From contig OX578286.1 in NCBI GenBank assembly GCA_951217055.1, positions 3,636,033 through 3,700,032 on the forward strand: a stretch of 64,000 nt of DNA. Direction: 5' to 3'. Each line of letters opens with the position of its first letter. The stretch's first letter is position 1. The position numbers and the translations under genes are program-made. The notes beneath the pieces were generated by a model. It searched no databases. It saw only the letters and a list, made by a program, of their open reading frames with translations, and was not told the origin of the DNA. Positions 1-10,210 of this stretch are shown piece after piece. The stretch comes from Gerris lacustris (lineage: Eukaryota; Arthropoda; Insecta; Hemiptera; Gerridae).

Positions 1-2490
1 ATACATAGTTTTTCTTACTCTTGTTACCATCCAGCTAATATGCTCTTTCCATTTTAAGTTACTATCTATAATAACTCCTAAATATTTTATTGAATTAATC
101 CTAGATATTGTTTCGTCACAGTTGCAGTTAGTATTGTATTGTGAACCGCATTTATTGTTGTGTATTTTTAATTGTAAGTCGTTTATAGGTTGTCCCCGCG
201 AGTCGAGTGAGAAGCACATGTATTTAGTTTTTGTCAGGTTTAAAGTAAGTAAGCTATTATCGAACCATTGTTTTATTTTGTTTATTCCTAATGAAGCATT
301 TTTGAACACTTGTTCCCACGTGGCTCCTCTGAAATATAGCAAGGTATCATCGACATAGGAGATGATTTCAGAGTATGTGTTTTCCATGTTAAGCATTTGA
401 TTGACATATATCAGAAAAAGCCACGGGGCCATCACTGTCCCTTGAGGCGTTCCAAAGGTTATCTTCAACGGTTCACTTATATGACCATTTACATTGACTT
501 GTTGTGTCCTGTTTTCTAAATAACTTTCAAATAGTTTGTAACAAGTACCTCGGATCCCTATTGAATATAACCTTTGCAACAAGATCTCATGTGACACGGT
601 GTCAAATGCTTTCTTTAAGTCGATAAATATTGCCAGTGATTTCTTGTTGTCGTCTAAGTCGTTAATAATGTGTTCAGTCAGTTTGTAAACAGCGTCCGTT
701 GTACTTTTATTTTTGATGTAACCAAACTGATTTTCTGAAATAATGTTATTTTTTTCAAGGTATGTTATCAGTCTAGTTTTTATACATTTTTCTATTATTT
801 TACTTATATTGGATAATATCGATATCGGTCTGTAATTCGAAGGGTCAGTTTTATCTCCCTGCTTATGTATAGGTATTATTAACGCTTTCTTTAAAATATC
901 AGGGAACACACCTTGTGTTAGACATAGGTTGCTTAGATACGTTAACGGTTTTATTATGTTATCTTCTGATATTTTAAGAAATTGCGCTTTAATGCCATCT
1001 ACACCTGGAGATGTATCTGTTTTTAGACTACGTATGTATTTGTCAATCTCTTGTTCGGTTACTACATCAAATGTATTTAGTGTTTCATGTATGTTTATCT
1101 GTCTGTTGCCTATGTCAATTCTTTCTTTGTCCATATCGTTGTGTATATCCCCAGCCAGTTTTTTCCCAATGTTACAAAAATATCTGTTTAGATTGTGCGC
1201 TATGTCTCTATTTGTTGTAAACTCTACTTGGTCAACTTTGATTTTATTGATGGTTTCCTTTGAGCATTTCTTTTTATTTAAACACTCATTTATTGTTTTC
1301 CAAATCTGAGACGAATCTTTCATGTCATCCGGCAATTTATCTTTAAAATGTTTTGCTTTAGTTTTTCTAATTAATTTCGTCAGCATATTTTTGTATTTGA
1401 TATATTTATCTTTTAATTTAGTATTAAATGGCTGCTTTTCTAAAGTTTTACGCATTTTATCCCTCATCCTTTTTGATTTTATCAAGCCGCATGTAATCCA
1501 TGGTTTTAATCTTTTATTTTTGCATGTTATGTGAATATATTTAGTTTCAGTACATATGTTAATATGTCGCTCTATTGTATGTATGAATGTATTTGTAGCT
1601 TCCTGTGCGTTAGTGATTGTGTATAATGTATTCGACCAGTCTGTTTGTTTAAGTAGAGTTCCTAGTTTATCTGTATTTATTTTTGTAATTTTTGTCTGTG
1701 TTTGTATTTGTTTGTCTCTGTTATCTTTTGTTATGTTTTTATTGTATATTGAAAGTCCAGTAGGAAAGTGGTCTGTTATTTTATCTTGTACTATAAACGA
1801 TTGTAACCTCACGTCTGGATTACTGCATTTCACCATGATATGGTCAAGGCATGAGATCGAATCCCCTTCTTTCCTAGTTATTTTATTAACATAGCTTTTA
1901 AACCCGTATCTACTCATTATATTTAGATAAATATTTTTTATATAGGAATCTTCCAATAAATCTAAGTTCATATCTCCCACAATTATATGATTCCCTACAT
2001 TGTTATTATTTAAATATGATTCTAGATTACTTAGAAAATTATCGATATTAATTTCACTCGATTTGTATATCGATGTAAGCGAAAAATTCTTACTTTGATC
2101 GTCCACCAAATTAAATTTCAATAGCAAACTGTTGCAACCTTTTATGGGTCTGTTAGTTATGTTAGTAACGTGTATATATTTTTTACAAAAGACAACAATG
2201 CCCTCTGCTCTGTTGTTTCCAGTGTCGTAGTAAGTATTGTAGTTGTCTAAGTTGTAATAGTCGTCGTATTGTCTGGTCCATGATTCCGTTAAAATAATAA
2301 TGTCCATGTCTCTGTTCAAGTTTTCTAATAGTAGTAATAGTGAATCGTAGTTTTTTCTAATAGACCTAATGTTCGTATGAAATACATTTAGAGCTTTGTG
2401 TGGCAATTCATTTAAATTATAATTTTCTATGGTTAATTCTACAATATTTTCTTCTTCGTCTAGGGTTTCTATGAATTTAGATGCCATCAT
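1..2490 (-). CDS. LINE ORF2: endonuclease-reverse transcriptase, intact but cut by the window edge
   Basis: I translated this frame by eye from ATG at 2490 (ATGATGGCA) down to base 1: 830 codons with no stop, so it is open at the window edge. Endonuclease landmarks are LTESW with catalytic Glu about residue 69, GDMNLD with Asp about 173, and TDHFPT with His about 241. An N-terminal NIRS motif is also typical. Reverse transcriptase landmarks are PGVDGIKAQFLK, IPIHKQGDKTDPSNYRPIS, FIDLKKAFDTVS with Asp about 624, GTPQGTV, and YVDDT with Asp 714 and 715. All these fall in one frame, which argues against frameshifts. It would nick target DNA and prime cDNA synthesis from LINE RNA. The C-terminus is missing. 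Later activity cannot be judged from sequence alone. Confidence 0.92.
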   Translation of the reverse strand, partial: MMASKFIETLDEEENIVELTIENYNLNELPHKALNVFHTNIRSIRKNYDSLLLLLENLNRDMDIIILTESWTRQYDDYYNLDNYNTYYDTGNNRAEGIVVFCKKYIHVTNITNRPIKGCNSLLLKFNLVDDQSKNFSLTSIYKSSEINIDNFLSNLESYLNNNNVGNHIIVGDMNLDLLEDSYIKNIYLNIMSRYGFKSYVNKITRKEGDSISCLDHIMVKCSNPDVRLQSFIVQDKITDHFPTGLSIYNKNITKDNRDKQIQTQTKITKINTDKLGTLLKQTDWSNTLYTITNAQEATNTFIHTIERHINICTETKYIHITCKNKRLKPWITCGLIKSKRMRDKMRKTLEKQPFNTKLKDKYIKYKNMLTKLIRKTKAKHFKDKLPDDMKDSSQIWKTINECLNKKKCSKETINKIKVDQVEFTTNRDIAHNLNRYFCNIGKKLAGDIHNDMDKERIDIGNRQINIHETLNTFDVVTEQEIDKYIRSLKTDTSPGVDGIKAQFLKISEDNIIKPLTYLSNLCLTQGVFPDILKKALIIPIHKQGDKTDPSNYRPISILSNISKIIEKCIKTRLITYLEKNNIISENQFGYIKNKSTTDAVYKLTEHIINDLDDNKKSLAIFIDLKKAFDTVSHEILLQRLYSIGIRGTCYKLFESYLENRTQQVNVNGHISEPLKITFGTPQGTVMAPWLFLIYVNQMLNMENTYSEIISYVDDTLLYFRGATWEQVFKNASLGINKIKQWFDNSLLTLNLTKTKYMCFSLDSRGQPINDLQLKIHNNKCGSQYNTNCNCDETISRINSIKYLGVIIDSNLKWKEHISWMVTRVRKTMY

Positions 2491-2806
2491 TATATGTGTG
2501 ATTATATAAATATTTTAACCAGCTATTTGAGCACTCTACATAAAATAATAATAAAATTTTGTATACTTTTCCTATTTTTAATTTTATTATTTGATTTTTT
2601 AATTTTTTAAAAATAGTCATATTGTAATATTTTTTATAAAATATTATAATATAATTGTACAGTAATATATTGTTATTTCCAATACATACTTTTATTATTT
2701 TACCTGATTTATCTTTATTTTTGTCGCTACCTAATTTGATTATTGTTTGAGACTTGGCACTTATCATTAAACAAAAAAAACAAAAAAAAAAAAAACAACT
2801 TGTTAT
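2491..2806 (-). other. Spacer between LINE ORF1 and ORF2
   Basis: AT-rich 316-bp spacer. On the element strand it begins with T-rich tracts just after the ORF1 stop and leads to the ORF2 ATG. Small open frames here show no recognisable motif and look incidental. Confidence 0.6.
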
Positions 2807-3724
2807 TTACAATTTGTTAAGTTCGGAGATGTGTCTTATTACGAAGGGTCTGTCTCCATCATTCTTTCGGACCAATATTTTGCCTGAGTACCAGACATAT
2901 TTGTACCCCCTCTCTCTGGCAGCAAACCTTGTCCTGTTGAGAAGCTCTCGCGTGGTCTGAGTTAGATGGTCCGAGATGAATATACGTCCCTCAGGAAGAT
3001 GAGGTGATAGAATCCTTGTCGATATTCCCGGTTCTAGATCTTCTCTCGCTTTAGTTCTGAAACATCTCAGCCAATCCTCCTTCTTCTTTCTCCTGACAAA
3101 CTTCACTACTATGGGCTTAATCGAGTCTTTATTGTAAGTAGGAATCCTATGTGCCACACTGACGTCCTCTTCTTTGTAGTCTATTCCTAATACTGTTGCC
3201 ATCTGGTTTACTATTTCATAAATATCTTCATTTTTCGTTACCGGTATTCCAGAGATGACTACATTGTCTACTCGTGAGTATTGTTGTAAGTTTTCAATTT
3301 CATTTTTCAATTCTCTGTTTTCCTCTTCTAACGATTTATTTTTATCATGGAGGGTTCGAATTTCTTGTAGGAGAACATCATATTGAGAACTAATAAACTC
3401 TATGGACTCTTTCAGCTCCTTTGTACTTTTTTCTATGCAGAGTTCCATATACTTATTAGTCTCGGCTTTGTATTCTTCCATCATTGCTTTCATTTCCTTG
3501 CATATTACATCTGAGAAAGCAACGGGGTTCGAAGGGCTTGCTTGCGCTGACTCTTGTGTGTTTTTGCACTCTCCACATTTCCACTTTAATTTAACATCTT
3601 TATTCATTTTTTTAAAATTTTTTTCAGTCATCCCAACGCAATCCGGGTGATAAATTAACTTACATAACGTACATCTCAAATTTACTTCTTCCGAAGTCTT
3701 ATTTCCACATTCGTTGCACAACAT
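2807..3724 (-). CDS. LINE ORF1: PHD finger, coiled coil and FP-like nucleic-acid-binding protein
   Basis: A 305-aa protein. The N-terminus is a C4HC3 PHD-type finger: Cys3, Cys6, Cys18, Cys21, His26, Cys29, Cys50 and Cys53, with a conserved-type Trp48 two residues before Cys50. Residues of about 75-147 are Glu/Lys-rich and heptad-like, consistent with a coiled coil used for ORF1 multimerisation. The following block, around YSRVDNVVISGIP and then AHRIP and VVKFVRRKKKEDW, resembles the RRM/FP-like central domain of insect LINE ORF1 proteins. In this family ORF1 coats the element RNA. The gene lies immediately upstream of ORF2 on the same strand. The start is the first ATG, directly before Cys3, which leaves no room for a later start without losing the finger. 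Confidence 0.88.
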   Translation of the reverse strand: MLCNECGNKTSEEVNLRCTLCKLIYHPDCVGMTEKNFKKMNKDVKLKWKCGECKNTQESAQASPSNPVAFSDVICKEMKAMMEEYKAETNKYMELCIEKSTKELKESIEFISSQYDVLLQEIRTLHDKNKSLEEENRELKNEIENLQQYSRVDNVVISGIPVTKNEDIYEIVNQMATVLGIDYKEEDVSVAHRIPTYNKDSIKPIVVKFVRRKKKEDWLRCFRTKAREDLEPGISTRILSPHLPEGRIFISDHLTQTTRELLNRTRFAARERGYKYVWYSGKILVRKNDGDRPFVIRHISELNKL

Positions 3725-4264
3725 TATGTTTAATTATTAAAGAATTAAATAAAATTTTCTAAAGAAATCTAATTTTAAAGAATTAAAAAAAATATATATA
3801 AATATTTATAATAAAGGAAAACAATTTTAACTGTTAAATATTCAATAATGTTTTAAGCTAAAACACCTCTAATGTTTAAATATAAAAAAAAAAAAAAAAC
3901 TAACTAAAAATATTAACGTTTAACAAAATAAAATTTTTATAATTTAACAAATATAACAAATATACAGTTCGGTAAAATAAATAAATACACAGTTTAAAAG
4001 AACATGGAAAAAAGACTAGAATGCACTTATATAATATGTTAGATATACAAATCTAATGTCCAGTTAAATATAAACAAACAACTCACGACCTTATCTCCAC
4101 CGTGTCAAGAGACGAACTTATCTTTAACTATGACATTCATCATGATAAACAAATTTCAATAGTCAGTATTTTATTGCACGCTCGCTTCAATGATAGAGCC
4201 ACGCGATGCCTAGTTTTATTACCCTAAACTAAATAGTGATTCGTTGAAATTTTATTATATACTA
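3725..4264. other. AT-rich flank with a relic of dispersed repeat G
   Basis: No gene seen. The first part is A/T-rich and may include the LINE 5' UTR. Bases about 4081-4262, read on the minus strand, match the repeat at about 30087-30200 (GGCATCGCGTGGCTCTATCA, then a CATGATGAATGTCATAGTT block), so this is a dispersed repeat shared within the window. Confidence 0.55.
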
Positions 4265-4269
4265 AAAAC
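4265..4269. repeat. Target-site duplication of the copia element (left copy)
   Basis: AAAAC, repeated at 8720-8724 on the other side of the element. Confidence 0.9.
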
Positions 4270-4429
4270 TGTTAATGATACCATGAGAAGACACTGTAAT
4301 ACTTTTATATTTAAGCAAAGATTTTTTTTTTTTTTTTTTAACACACATCAAATATAAAAATATGAATAATAAATAATCTGACATTTAACAGATACACAAT
4401 TAAAAAATATTTCATTTGTTTTTTCAACA
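4270..4429 (-). repeat. 3' LTR of the copia element
   Basis: 160 bp, TG...CA boundaries, no difference seen from the copy at 8560-8719. It contains a long T tract and AT-rich sequence. In this family the LTR supplies the promoter and the polyadenylation signal. Confidence 0.95.
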
Positions 4430-4440
4430 CACCCTCTCAA
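4430..4440 (-). other. Polypurine tract of the copia element
   Basis: On the element strand the sequence directly before the 3' LTR reads TTGAGAGGGTG. This purine-rich stretch is in the expected place for plus-strand DNA priming. Confidence 0.7.
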
Positions 4441-4527
4441 TTGAAACATTTTTTTTTTAACTAATTATAAGTCAAATGATTAATAATTACACTTGTAAAC
4501 AACTTTAAAGGAAACAAAAAAAATAAG

Positions 4528-7500
4528 TTAAATTTTACCAACAAGTTTAAGCCTGTGCTTTTCAAATAAAATTTTTGCTAAGGGCTTTGTTAATGTATCT
4601 GCCAATTGGTCATTACTGCAGACATAATATATTTTAATTAAGTTTGCTGAAACTAATTCACGAATGAAGTTGTACTTAATGCTCAAATGTTTCATTCTTT
4701 TATGAAACTCTGGGTTATGTGCAGTCTTAATTGCACTTTGATTATCTGCATAAATTGTTGATGGTACTCCGCCACTTAAGTGTAGATCGTCAAGCACTTT
4801 CTGGAGCCAGCAAGTTTCAGTAGCAGTATTACATAGGGCAATAAGTTCAGCTTCAGTTGATGACAGTGAAACTGTAGGCTGTTTTCTTGAAGCCCAAGAG
4901 ACAACATTGTTATGCAGAAGAAAAACATATCCTGAAGTGGATTTTCGGTCTGAGGAGTCTCCACCCCAGTCAGCGTCAGAGTAACCGATTAACATTTGAC
5001 CTGCTGTGATTGTTTTAGTTCTTCGATAAACTAATCCTAGATCACTGGTACCTTGTACATATCTAAGAATTCTCTTTAAAGCTTGCCAAAGAGATTCTGA
5101 AGGTGAATTCTGATATCTACTGGTATAACTTACAGCAGCACTTAGATCAGGTCTTGAGCCCAACATAAGCCACATTAATCCTCCGATTAACTGATGACAA
5201 GGTAAATTAGTATCTATCTGTTCCTTTTCTTTATCAAAGGTAAATTTGGAATCCATAGGCGTTTTAATACTTTTGCATTCTGACATGTTGAATTTTTTTA
5301 AAAGTTTTTTAATGTAGTTCTTTTGCGACATTGTTAAAACACCCTCTTCACGATTATAATTAATTTCAAGTCCAAGGAATTCTTTTGGTTCTCCAAGATC
5401 TTTCATTTCATATTTTGAAAATAAAGATTGTTTGACATCATTTATCTCGTTTATATCAACGCATGCGACTAGGATGTCGTCGACATATATAATAATATAT
5501 ATGTAACCAGTTTTTATTTTCTTAGTAAACAAACAATTATCTGCTTTACCTTGCTCAAAGCCTAGGTTTTTGAGTTTAGAAGTAAATTCTTTATTCCAAC
5601 ACCTGGGTGCTTGTTTAAGGCCATAAAGAGATTTTTGCAGACGACATATTGCTCCAGGTTTATCTGAACCAGGAGGTAAGCGAATATAGATTTCTTCATT
5701 AATACTTCCGTATAAGAAGGCTGTTTTTACATCTAGATGGCAAATGTGCATATTTTGCTGTAAAGCATTGGCTAAAAATACACGAAGAGTACTAAATTTC
5801 GCTACTGGAGCATAGGTTTCTTCATAATCTTCTCCCCTGTGCTGTAAAAATCCTTTTGCAACAAGTCTTGCTTTATAGAGTGGTTTATCTTCACTTCCTT
5901 TTATTCTAAAGACCCATCTTGTTGTAATAGCATTTTTATTTATTGGTTTTTCAGGGCAAACTGTCCATGTTTTATTTTTATGTAATGAGTTAAGCTCTTC
6001 ATTTATAGCTAGTTTCCATTGATCTTCATCTGGTCTTCCTATTATATCTTCATACTTAGTTGGTAAATCATAATTAAATGCATTCATAGCTAGTGCTGAC
6101 ATATCAAAACATTTATATTTAGAAGGGAGTTTAATTACTCTTTGACTTTTCCTCTTTGTCATAGTTTGATCATCATCGCCATTTTTTTCTTGATTTTCAT
6201 TTAAATTTTCTTCATCTAAATCACTTGAATCAGAATTGTTCGAAAAATTTTCTTCATTAAAGTAAACATTGCAAGATATTATAATTTTTTGTTTTTCAGG
6301 TGACCACAGGCGATATCCATTCTGTGTGTATCCCATTAAAATACATTTTTCATTTACTTTATCAAATTTATTTCGTTGAAATTTTTGAGTAACGACGTAT
6401 GCTGTACAACCGAATGTTCTTAACTTTGTAAAATTAGGTTTCTTAGAGTACCACATTTCTGCCGGTGTTATTCTTTCTTCAAGTGCAGAAGTATAAGTTC
6501 TATTTAATAAATATGCAGCAGTACAAACCGCTTCATTCCAAAATGTTTTACTAATTTTACTTCCAAGTATTAATGCTCTTGCTTTTTCAATAAGAGTTCT
6601 GTTTAGTCTTTCAGCAACACCATTTTGTTTCGGTGTATACGGTGATGTAAAAATCATTTTTATGCCTTGTTCTGAACAAAATTCTTGGAGTGAATTTGAT
6701 AAGTATTCTTTACCATTGTCACACCTGACAGCGTGTACTTTATAATTTGAAAATTTAGTATTAACATGAGCTATATACTTTCTAAAATATTTTTCTACTT
6801 GTGATTTTTCTTTTAAAGTATACACTTCACTAAAGTGTGTGTAGTCGTCAATGAATGTAAGAAAATATCGCGATCCATCCCATGATATAGGTTTAATTGG
6901 TCCACATAGATCTGTATGAATTAATTGAAGAGGTCTTTTTGATTTTGGTCTGTGTCCTGTATGAGGAGTTTTAGTTTGTTTTGATTCAACACAAGTTTCA
7001 CAGAAATCTTTTTGTTTTAAATTTTTAACCTTCTTTATTAGTCCATCTTCAACCATATCTGATATATGACCCAATCTTTGATGCCATATATATTTAGGTA
7101 TTGTTACAAAAGCTTTATTTTCATTACGTTCAGTTTTAGTAAATTTTATTAAGTATAGTTGGTGATTTTTAACGCTATCAAACAAATGTTTTTCTTTAGA
7201 AAAAATACTGGCTTTACCTTCATTAAAGATAATTTTTAATCCACTATTTTCCATTTTCTTTACTGACATTAGGTTACAAGATAGTTCTGAAGAGTAATAC
7301 ACTTCTTTTATTTTACATATTGTTTTTTCACCAATAAGAGCTCTAATTGAACCACAGTGAGTTGCACTGATTTTCTCTCCGGCTTTGGCTACACCTATAA
7401 CTAGTTCATTATCAAGTTTCTTACAGTTACTCAATAGTTCTACATCATTCACTAGATGTTCCGTACAGCCACTGTCTAAAATAAAGATATTATGCTTATC

Positions 7501-8382
7501 TGAGTATATATTTTTCTTACTTTTATTACCTACTTTATTAGCCACAGATAGAAAAGCCATATCCTCTTCATCAGAGTTACTTTCTTGATGAACGTAGCGA
7601 GCAGTTGATGTAGGTTTTGATTGTTTCTTGTAATAGTTATTTATCTTCTTTTTATTTTTAAACCAACAGTCTTGAGAACTATGTGAATTTTTCTTACAAT
7701 ATTCACATATAGGCTTTCCTGCTTGTTTAGTATTAAAGGCACATTCATTTTCATTATTATTATGATTCGCATCTGAACTAGATAATTTTTGCACAAGTTT
7801 TTGTTCCTCATCTAACAGACGACTTTTAACAAAGTCCATTTTTAGAGACTCTACAGCTACAGTTTCTATAGCAGTCACTACAGTACTGTAGGCATCAGGT
7901 AGAGACAGCAATAGATAACATATTTCAGTTGTACTGTCAATAGTTCCTCCTGCAGATTTGAGTTCTCTAACGTATGAATCAAATTTTGAGAAATGATCCA
8001 AAAGACTTCCTTCAGTAAATTTAAATGTTATCAGTCTTCTTTGACTATACATGATTGTAGCAATGCCTTTTCTATTGAAAGTATCTTCTAGTGCCTTCCA
8101 CATTTCGTAAGCTGATTTTTTATCTTTAATATAACCAAGATGACTATCAGCTATACAAGTAGTTATTAGTGACATGCACCTACGATCAGTTTTAATTAAA
8201 TTAACAGTTTTCTTACTACTTTTTCTTCTTGAAGACGAGCTTTCTTCATCTTCTTCAAGCAAAGAAATTGGTTCCTCAATGCATTGGATACATTCATTTT
8301 CTGCCAGTAGCATTTTTACTCTAAACTTCCAATTGTCAAAGTTTTTACCACAGAATGGAGTTATGTTCCTCTCTTTCTGCAT
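4528..8382 (-). CDS. Copia gag-pol polyprotein (1284 aa, intact)
   Basis: Domains follow in Ty1/copia order. The N-terminal part is a gag-like region of the UBN2 type (residues 1-220). A CX2CX4HX4C zinc knuckle starts at Cys226. The aspartic protease has its active-site DSG at 303-305. The integrase has an HHCC zinc region (WHQRLGH ... CETC) and a catalytic Asp491, Asp555 and Glu591 triad (DD35E spacing). The reverse transcriptase YVDD has Asp968 and Asp969. The RNase H is recognised by YSDADWGGD and SLSSTEAEL. Protease before integrase before reverse transcriptase is diagnostic of copia rather than gypsy. No stop or frameshift interrupts it. It would be cleaved by its own protease and direct cytoplasmic reverse transcription and nuclear integration. 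The start is the first in-frame ATG after the leader. Confidence 0.97.
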   Translation of the reverse strand: MQKERNITPFCGKNFDNWKFRVKMLLAENECIQCIEEPISLLEEDEESSSSRRKSSKKTVNLIKTDRRCMSLITTCIADSHLGYIKDKKSAYEMWKALEDTFNRKGIATIMYSQRRLITFKFTEGSLLDHFSKFDSYVRELKSAGGTIDSTTEICYLLLSLPDAYSTVVTAIETVAVESLKMDFVKSRLLDEEQKLVQKLSSSDANHNNNENECAFNTKQAGKPICEYCKKNSHSSQDCWFKNKKKINNYYKKQSKPTSTARYVHQESNSDEEDMAFLSVANKVGNKSKKNIYSDKHNIFILDSGCTEHLVNDVELLSNCKKLDNELVIGVAKAGEKISATHCGSIRALIGEKTICKIKEVYYSSELSCNLMSVKKMENSGLKIIFNEGKASIFSKEKHLFDSVKNHQLYLIKFTKTERNENKAFVTIPKYIWHQRLGHISDMVEDGLIKKVKNLKQKDFCETCVESKQTKTPHTGHRPKSKRPLQLIHTDLCGPIKPISWDGSRYFLTFIDDYTHFSEVYTLKEKSQVEKYFRKYIAHVNTKFSNYKVHAVRCDNGKEYLSNSLQEFCSEQGIKMIFTSPYTPKQNGVAERLNRTLIEKARALILGSKISKTFWNEAVCTAAYLLNRTYTSALEERITPAEMWYSKKPNFTKLRTFGCTAYVVTQKFQRNKFDKVNEKCILMGYTQNGYRLWSPEKQKIIISCNVYFNEENFSNNSDSSDLDEENLNENQEKNGDDDQTMTKRKSQRVIKLPSKYKCFDMSALAMNAFNYDLPTKYEDIIGRPDEDQWKLAINEELNSLHKNKTWTVCPEKPINKNAITTRWVFRIKGSEDKPLYKARLVAKGFLQHRGEDYEETYAPVAKFSTLRVFLANALQQNMHICHLDVKTAFLYGSINEEIYIRLPPGSDKPGAICRLQKSLYGLKQAPRCWNKEFTSKLKNLGFEQGKADNCLFTKKIKTGYIYIIIYVDDILVACVDINEINDVKQSLFSKYEMKDLGEPKEFLGLEINYNREEGVLTMSQKNYIKKLLKKFNMSECKSIKTPMDSKFTFDKEKEQIDTNLPCHQLIGGLMWLMLGSRPDLSAAVSYTSRYQNSPSESLWQALKRILRYVQGTSDLGLVYRRTKTITAGQMLIGYSDADWGGDSSDRKSTSGYVFLLHNNVVSWASRKQPTVSLSSTEAELIALCNTATETCWLQKVLDDLHLSGGVPSTIYADNQSAIKTAHNPEFHKRMKHLSIKYNFIRELVSANLIKIYYVCSNDQLADTLTKPLAKILFEKHRLKLVGKI

Positions 8383-8550
8383 TTTGTGAGCTATTTGAGG
8401 ACTATTCTTAGATTCAAAAGCAATGTAGAACTGAGTTTTTATTTTTAATTTGAAGTTTTAATTTTTTTTTGAAAATTATACCTGATCTGATTATGCTTCG
8501 TAAATTTTGTGTATTGGAATTGTAATAAATTGTGTAAATGGAACTGGGCT

Positions 8551-8559
8551 CCCATAACC
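8551..8559 (-). other. Copia primer-binding site, probably for a half-molecule of initiator Met-tRNA
   Basis: Directly after the 5' LTR the element strand reads GGTTATGGG and continues AGCCCAG. Drosophila copia is known to prime from the anticodon-loop region of initiator Met-tRNA (CCCATAACC). Nine bases fit exactly. Beyond them a two-base difference from the canonical match interrupts the pairing. Confidence 0.65.
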
Positions 8560-8719
8560 TGTTAATGATACCATGAGAAGACACTGTAATACTTTTATAT
8601 TTAAGCAAAGATTTTTTTTTTTTTTTTTTAACACACATCAAATATAAAAATATGAATAATAAATAATCTGACATTTAACAGATACACAATTAAAAAATAT
8701 TTCATTTGTTTTTTCAACA
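8560..8719 (-). repeat. 5' LTR of the copia element
   Basis: 160 bp, no difference seen from the 3' LTR, followed by the AAAAC duplication at 8720-8724. Confidence 0.95.
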
Positions 8720-8724
8720 AAAAC

Positions 8725-9424
8725 AATTTTCGGATGTCAGATGAGTTTACCTTATTAAACAGCTACTACATTAACTATTAAATAAGAAACTAATAAAAAA
8801 AAAATATCGTGTAAGTTGAATTTACATTTCCAGTTAAGGGTTTTTCATGATTCAAAATTTAAGGGTAGTCAACTACATTAGACATCACTAGCTCCCTCCT
8901 ATATACCTAAAGCACATACTACCATGGGGCTACAGAACTAACTCTCAAGAAGGTCATTTCCAATAAATAAAACTTAAAGAAAAAAAAAAATACTTCTAAA
9001 AGAAAAAACAAAACAAATAGTGGAAGTAAATAAAACTCCCAATTACCATCCCCTCTATATCCTATTTTCTTCCCTATCCTATTTCTAGGACACAGTTTAT
9101 TTCTCCTATCCTTGTTTCACCCTAGTATGTATCCTACTTTTCCTTACTAACTGGATTGTTTGTTTGCAAAACTTTGTTAATATTATAGAAATATAAATAT
9201 AATGAATTGCAAATAACGTACAATTGAGTTACAAACAAAAATGAAATTAAATTTCTGGGAATCTTTTCCATGTTGATATTTTTGTTGTACTCTTTCCTGT
9301 AGATGGTGCTTCAAAGTTTCTAGAGCTAGAAGTATCAGTTAAAGAATTTTATTTTTACTTTTTTCTCTAATTGATAATAATTATCAATTTTATATATAAA
9401 ATTAAAATATATGAAGTCTCCGTA
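8725..9424. other. AT-rich sequence without recognisable feature
   Basis: No open frame of note, no obvious repeat partner elsewhere in the window and no RNA gene seen. Confidence 0.5.
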
Positions 9425-9530
9425 TTATTACTTCCGAGCTTACCGAAGGTAGTGGAAGCTACGTGATCGTTCTTAAGAATGGACATATTTTGTCTCCGAT
9501 TTCTAAAATTCCAAGACAGTAGTTATTTAC
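9425..9530 (+). repeat. Fragment of dispersed repeat C
   Basis: Contains CCGAGCTTACCGAAGGTAGT, then a CGTGATCGTTCT block, then the TCTCCGATT and CCAAGAC blocks. It matches, in inverted orientation, the ends of the copies near 25800-25905, 31620-31725 and 35735-35830. Bases 9530-9700 hold short repetitions of a CCGAGG/GCTAAGCCGAGG type with no clear identity. Confidence 0.55.
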
Positions 9531-10210
9531 GCACCAAGGGAGGAAAGTAAGTGATTGCACCCTGAGCGATGAAGTTGGTTCCTGAGGCGAAGCCGAGGCA
9601 ACCATAACGTTCACTCCCGCGGCTAAGCCGAGGGAGTTAATTATCGCGAGGGTGCGCAAGTGATTTTTACTCCCGAGGTATGTACAAGATTTTAGCTCCA
9701 GAAGGGAGAAAAAAATAATTGAAGAAGATTTTAATTTTAAAGTATTTTATGTTAAAAAAGTAAACATTTTTATATTTAAAAAAATTTATATATACCAATA
9801 ATAATTCACCAGATAAGTTTAATCATGTTAAAATTAAATTATAGATATTAATTATTTGAATTTCAATGCTAAAATTAAATGGGAGATCAGCTGGTAGCTG
9901 AGTCGTGTATTGAATGGTATTGACAACTAACGTATAATCATCCATATGAGTAGATCTACATTTAGAAATAATGATTTCTCTTTTAACTTTTAGTTTGTTT
10001 TACTGATGAGTCATCATGACAAACGTCGTGAAGGTTATGTGTGAAGATGACATTATAGATTTAGACATTAAACAATAGTTAATAAATGAAATGTGTATTA
10101 GCACCAAGCTTATTTACTTGTGCTTATCACTTGGGCAACACTGGAGGGAATCATGAGAGTTCATGATTCCCTCCTTTCTCATTACTCCCTGTTGAGCTCG
10201 ACCGGGTGGA

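Larger units (their letters stand above)
1..3724 (-). mobile_element. Non-LTR retrotransposon (LINE), ORF1 + ORF2, 3' end outside the window
   Basis: Two adjacent minus-strand reading frames form a typical two-ORF LINE: an ORF1 with a PHD-type zinc finger and coiled coil (2807-3724), followed by an apurinic-type endonuclease plus reverse transcriptase ORF2 (from 2490, open to base 1). This arrangement is known from CR1/Jockey-group elements of arthropods; the exact clade is inference. The 5' UTR limit is not visible because the sequence upstream of 3724 is featureless AT-rich DNA. The 3' UTR and tail lie before base 1. Confidence 0.9.
4270..8719 (-). mobile_element. Complete Ty1/copia LTR retrotransposon
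   Basis: A 4450-bp element on the minus strand. It has two 160-bp LTRs (TGTTGA...TTAACA on the element strand) that look identical over their whole length, and a 5-bp duplication AAAAC at 4265-4269 and 8720-8724. One uninterrupted polyprotein fills the interior. Identical LTRs, the intact ORF and the perfect duplication all indicate a recent insertion. The element is compact: about 178 bp lies between the 5' LTR and the ORF, and about 98 bp between the ORF and the 3' LTR. Confidence 0.97.

Noticed and set aside
929..1894. Plus-strand frames of 70-126 codons
   Set aside because: They lie opposite the continuous LINE ORF2 on the minus strand, whose catalytic motifs are all in frame.
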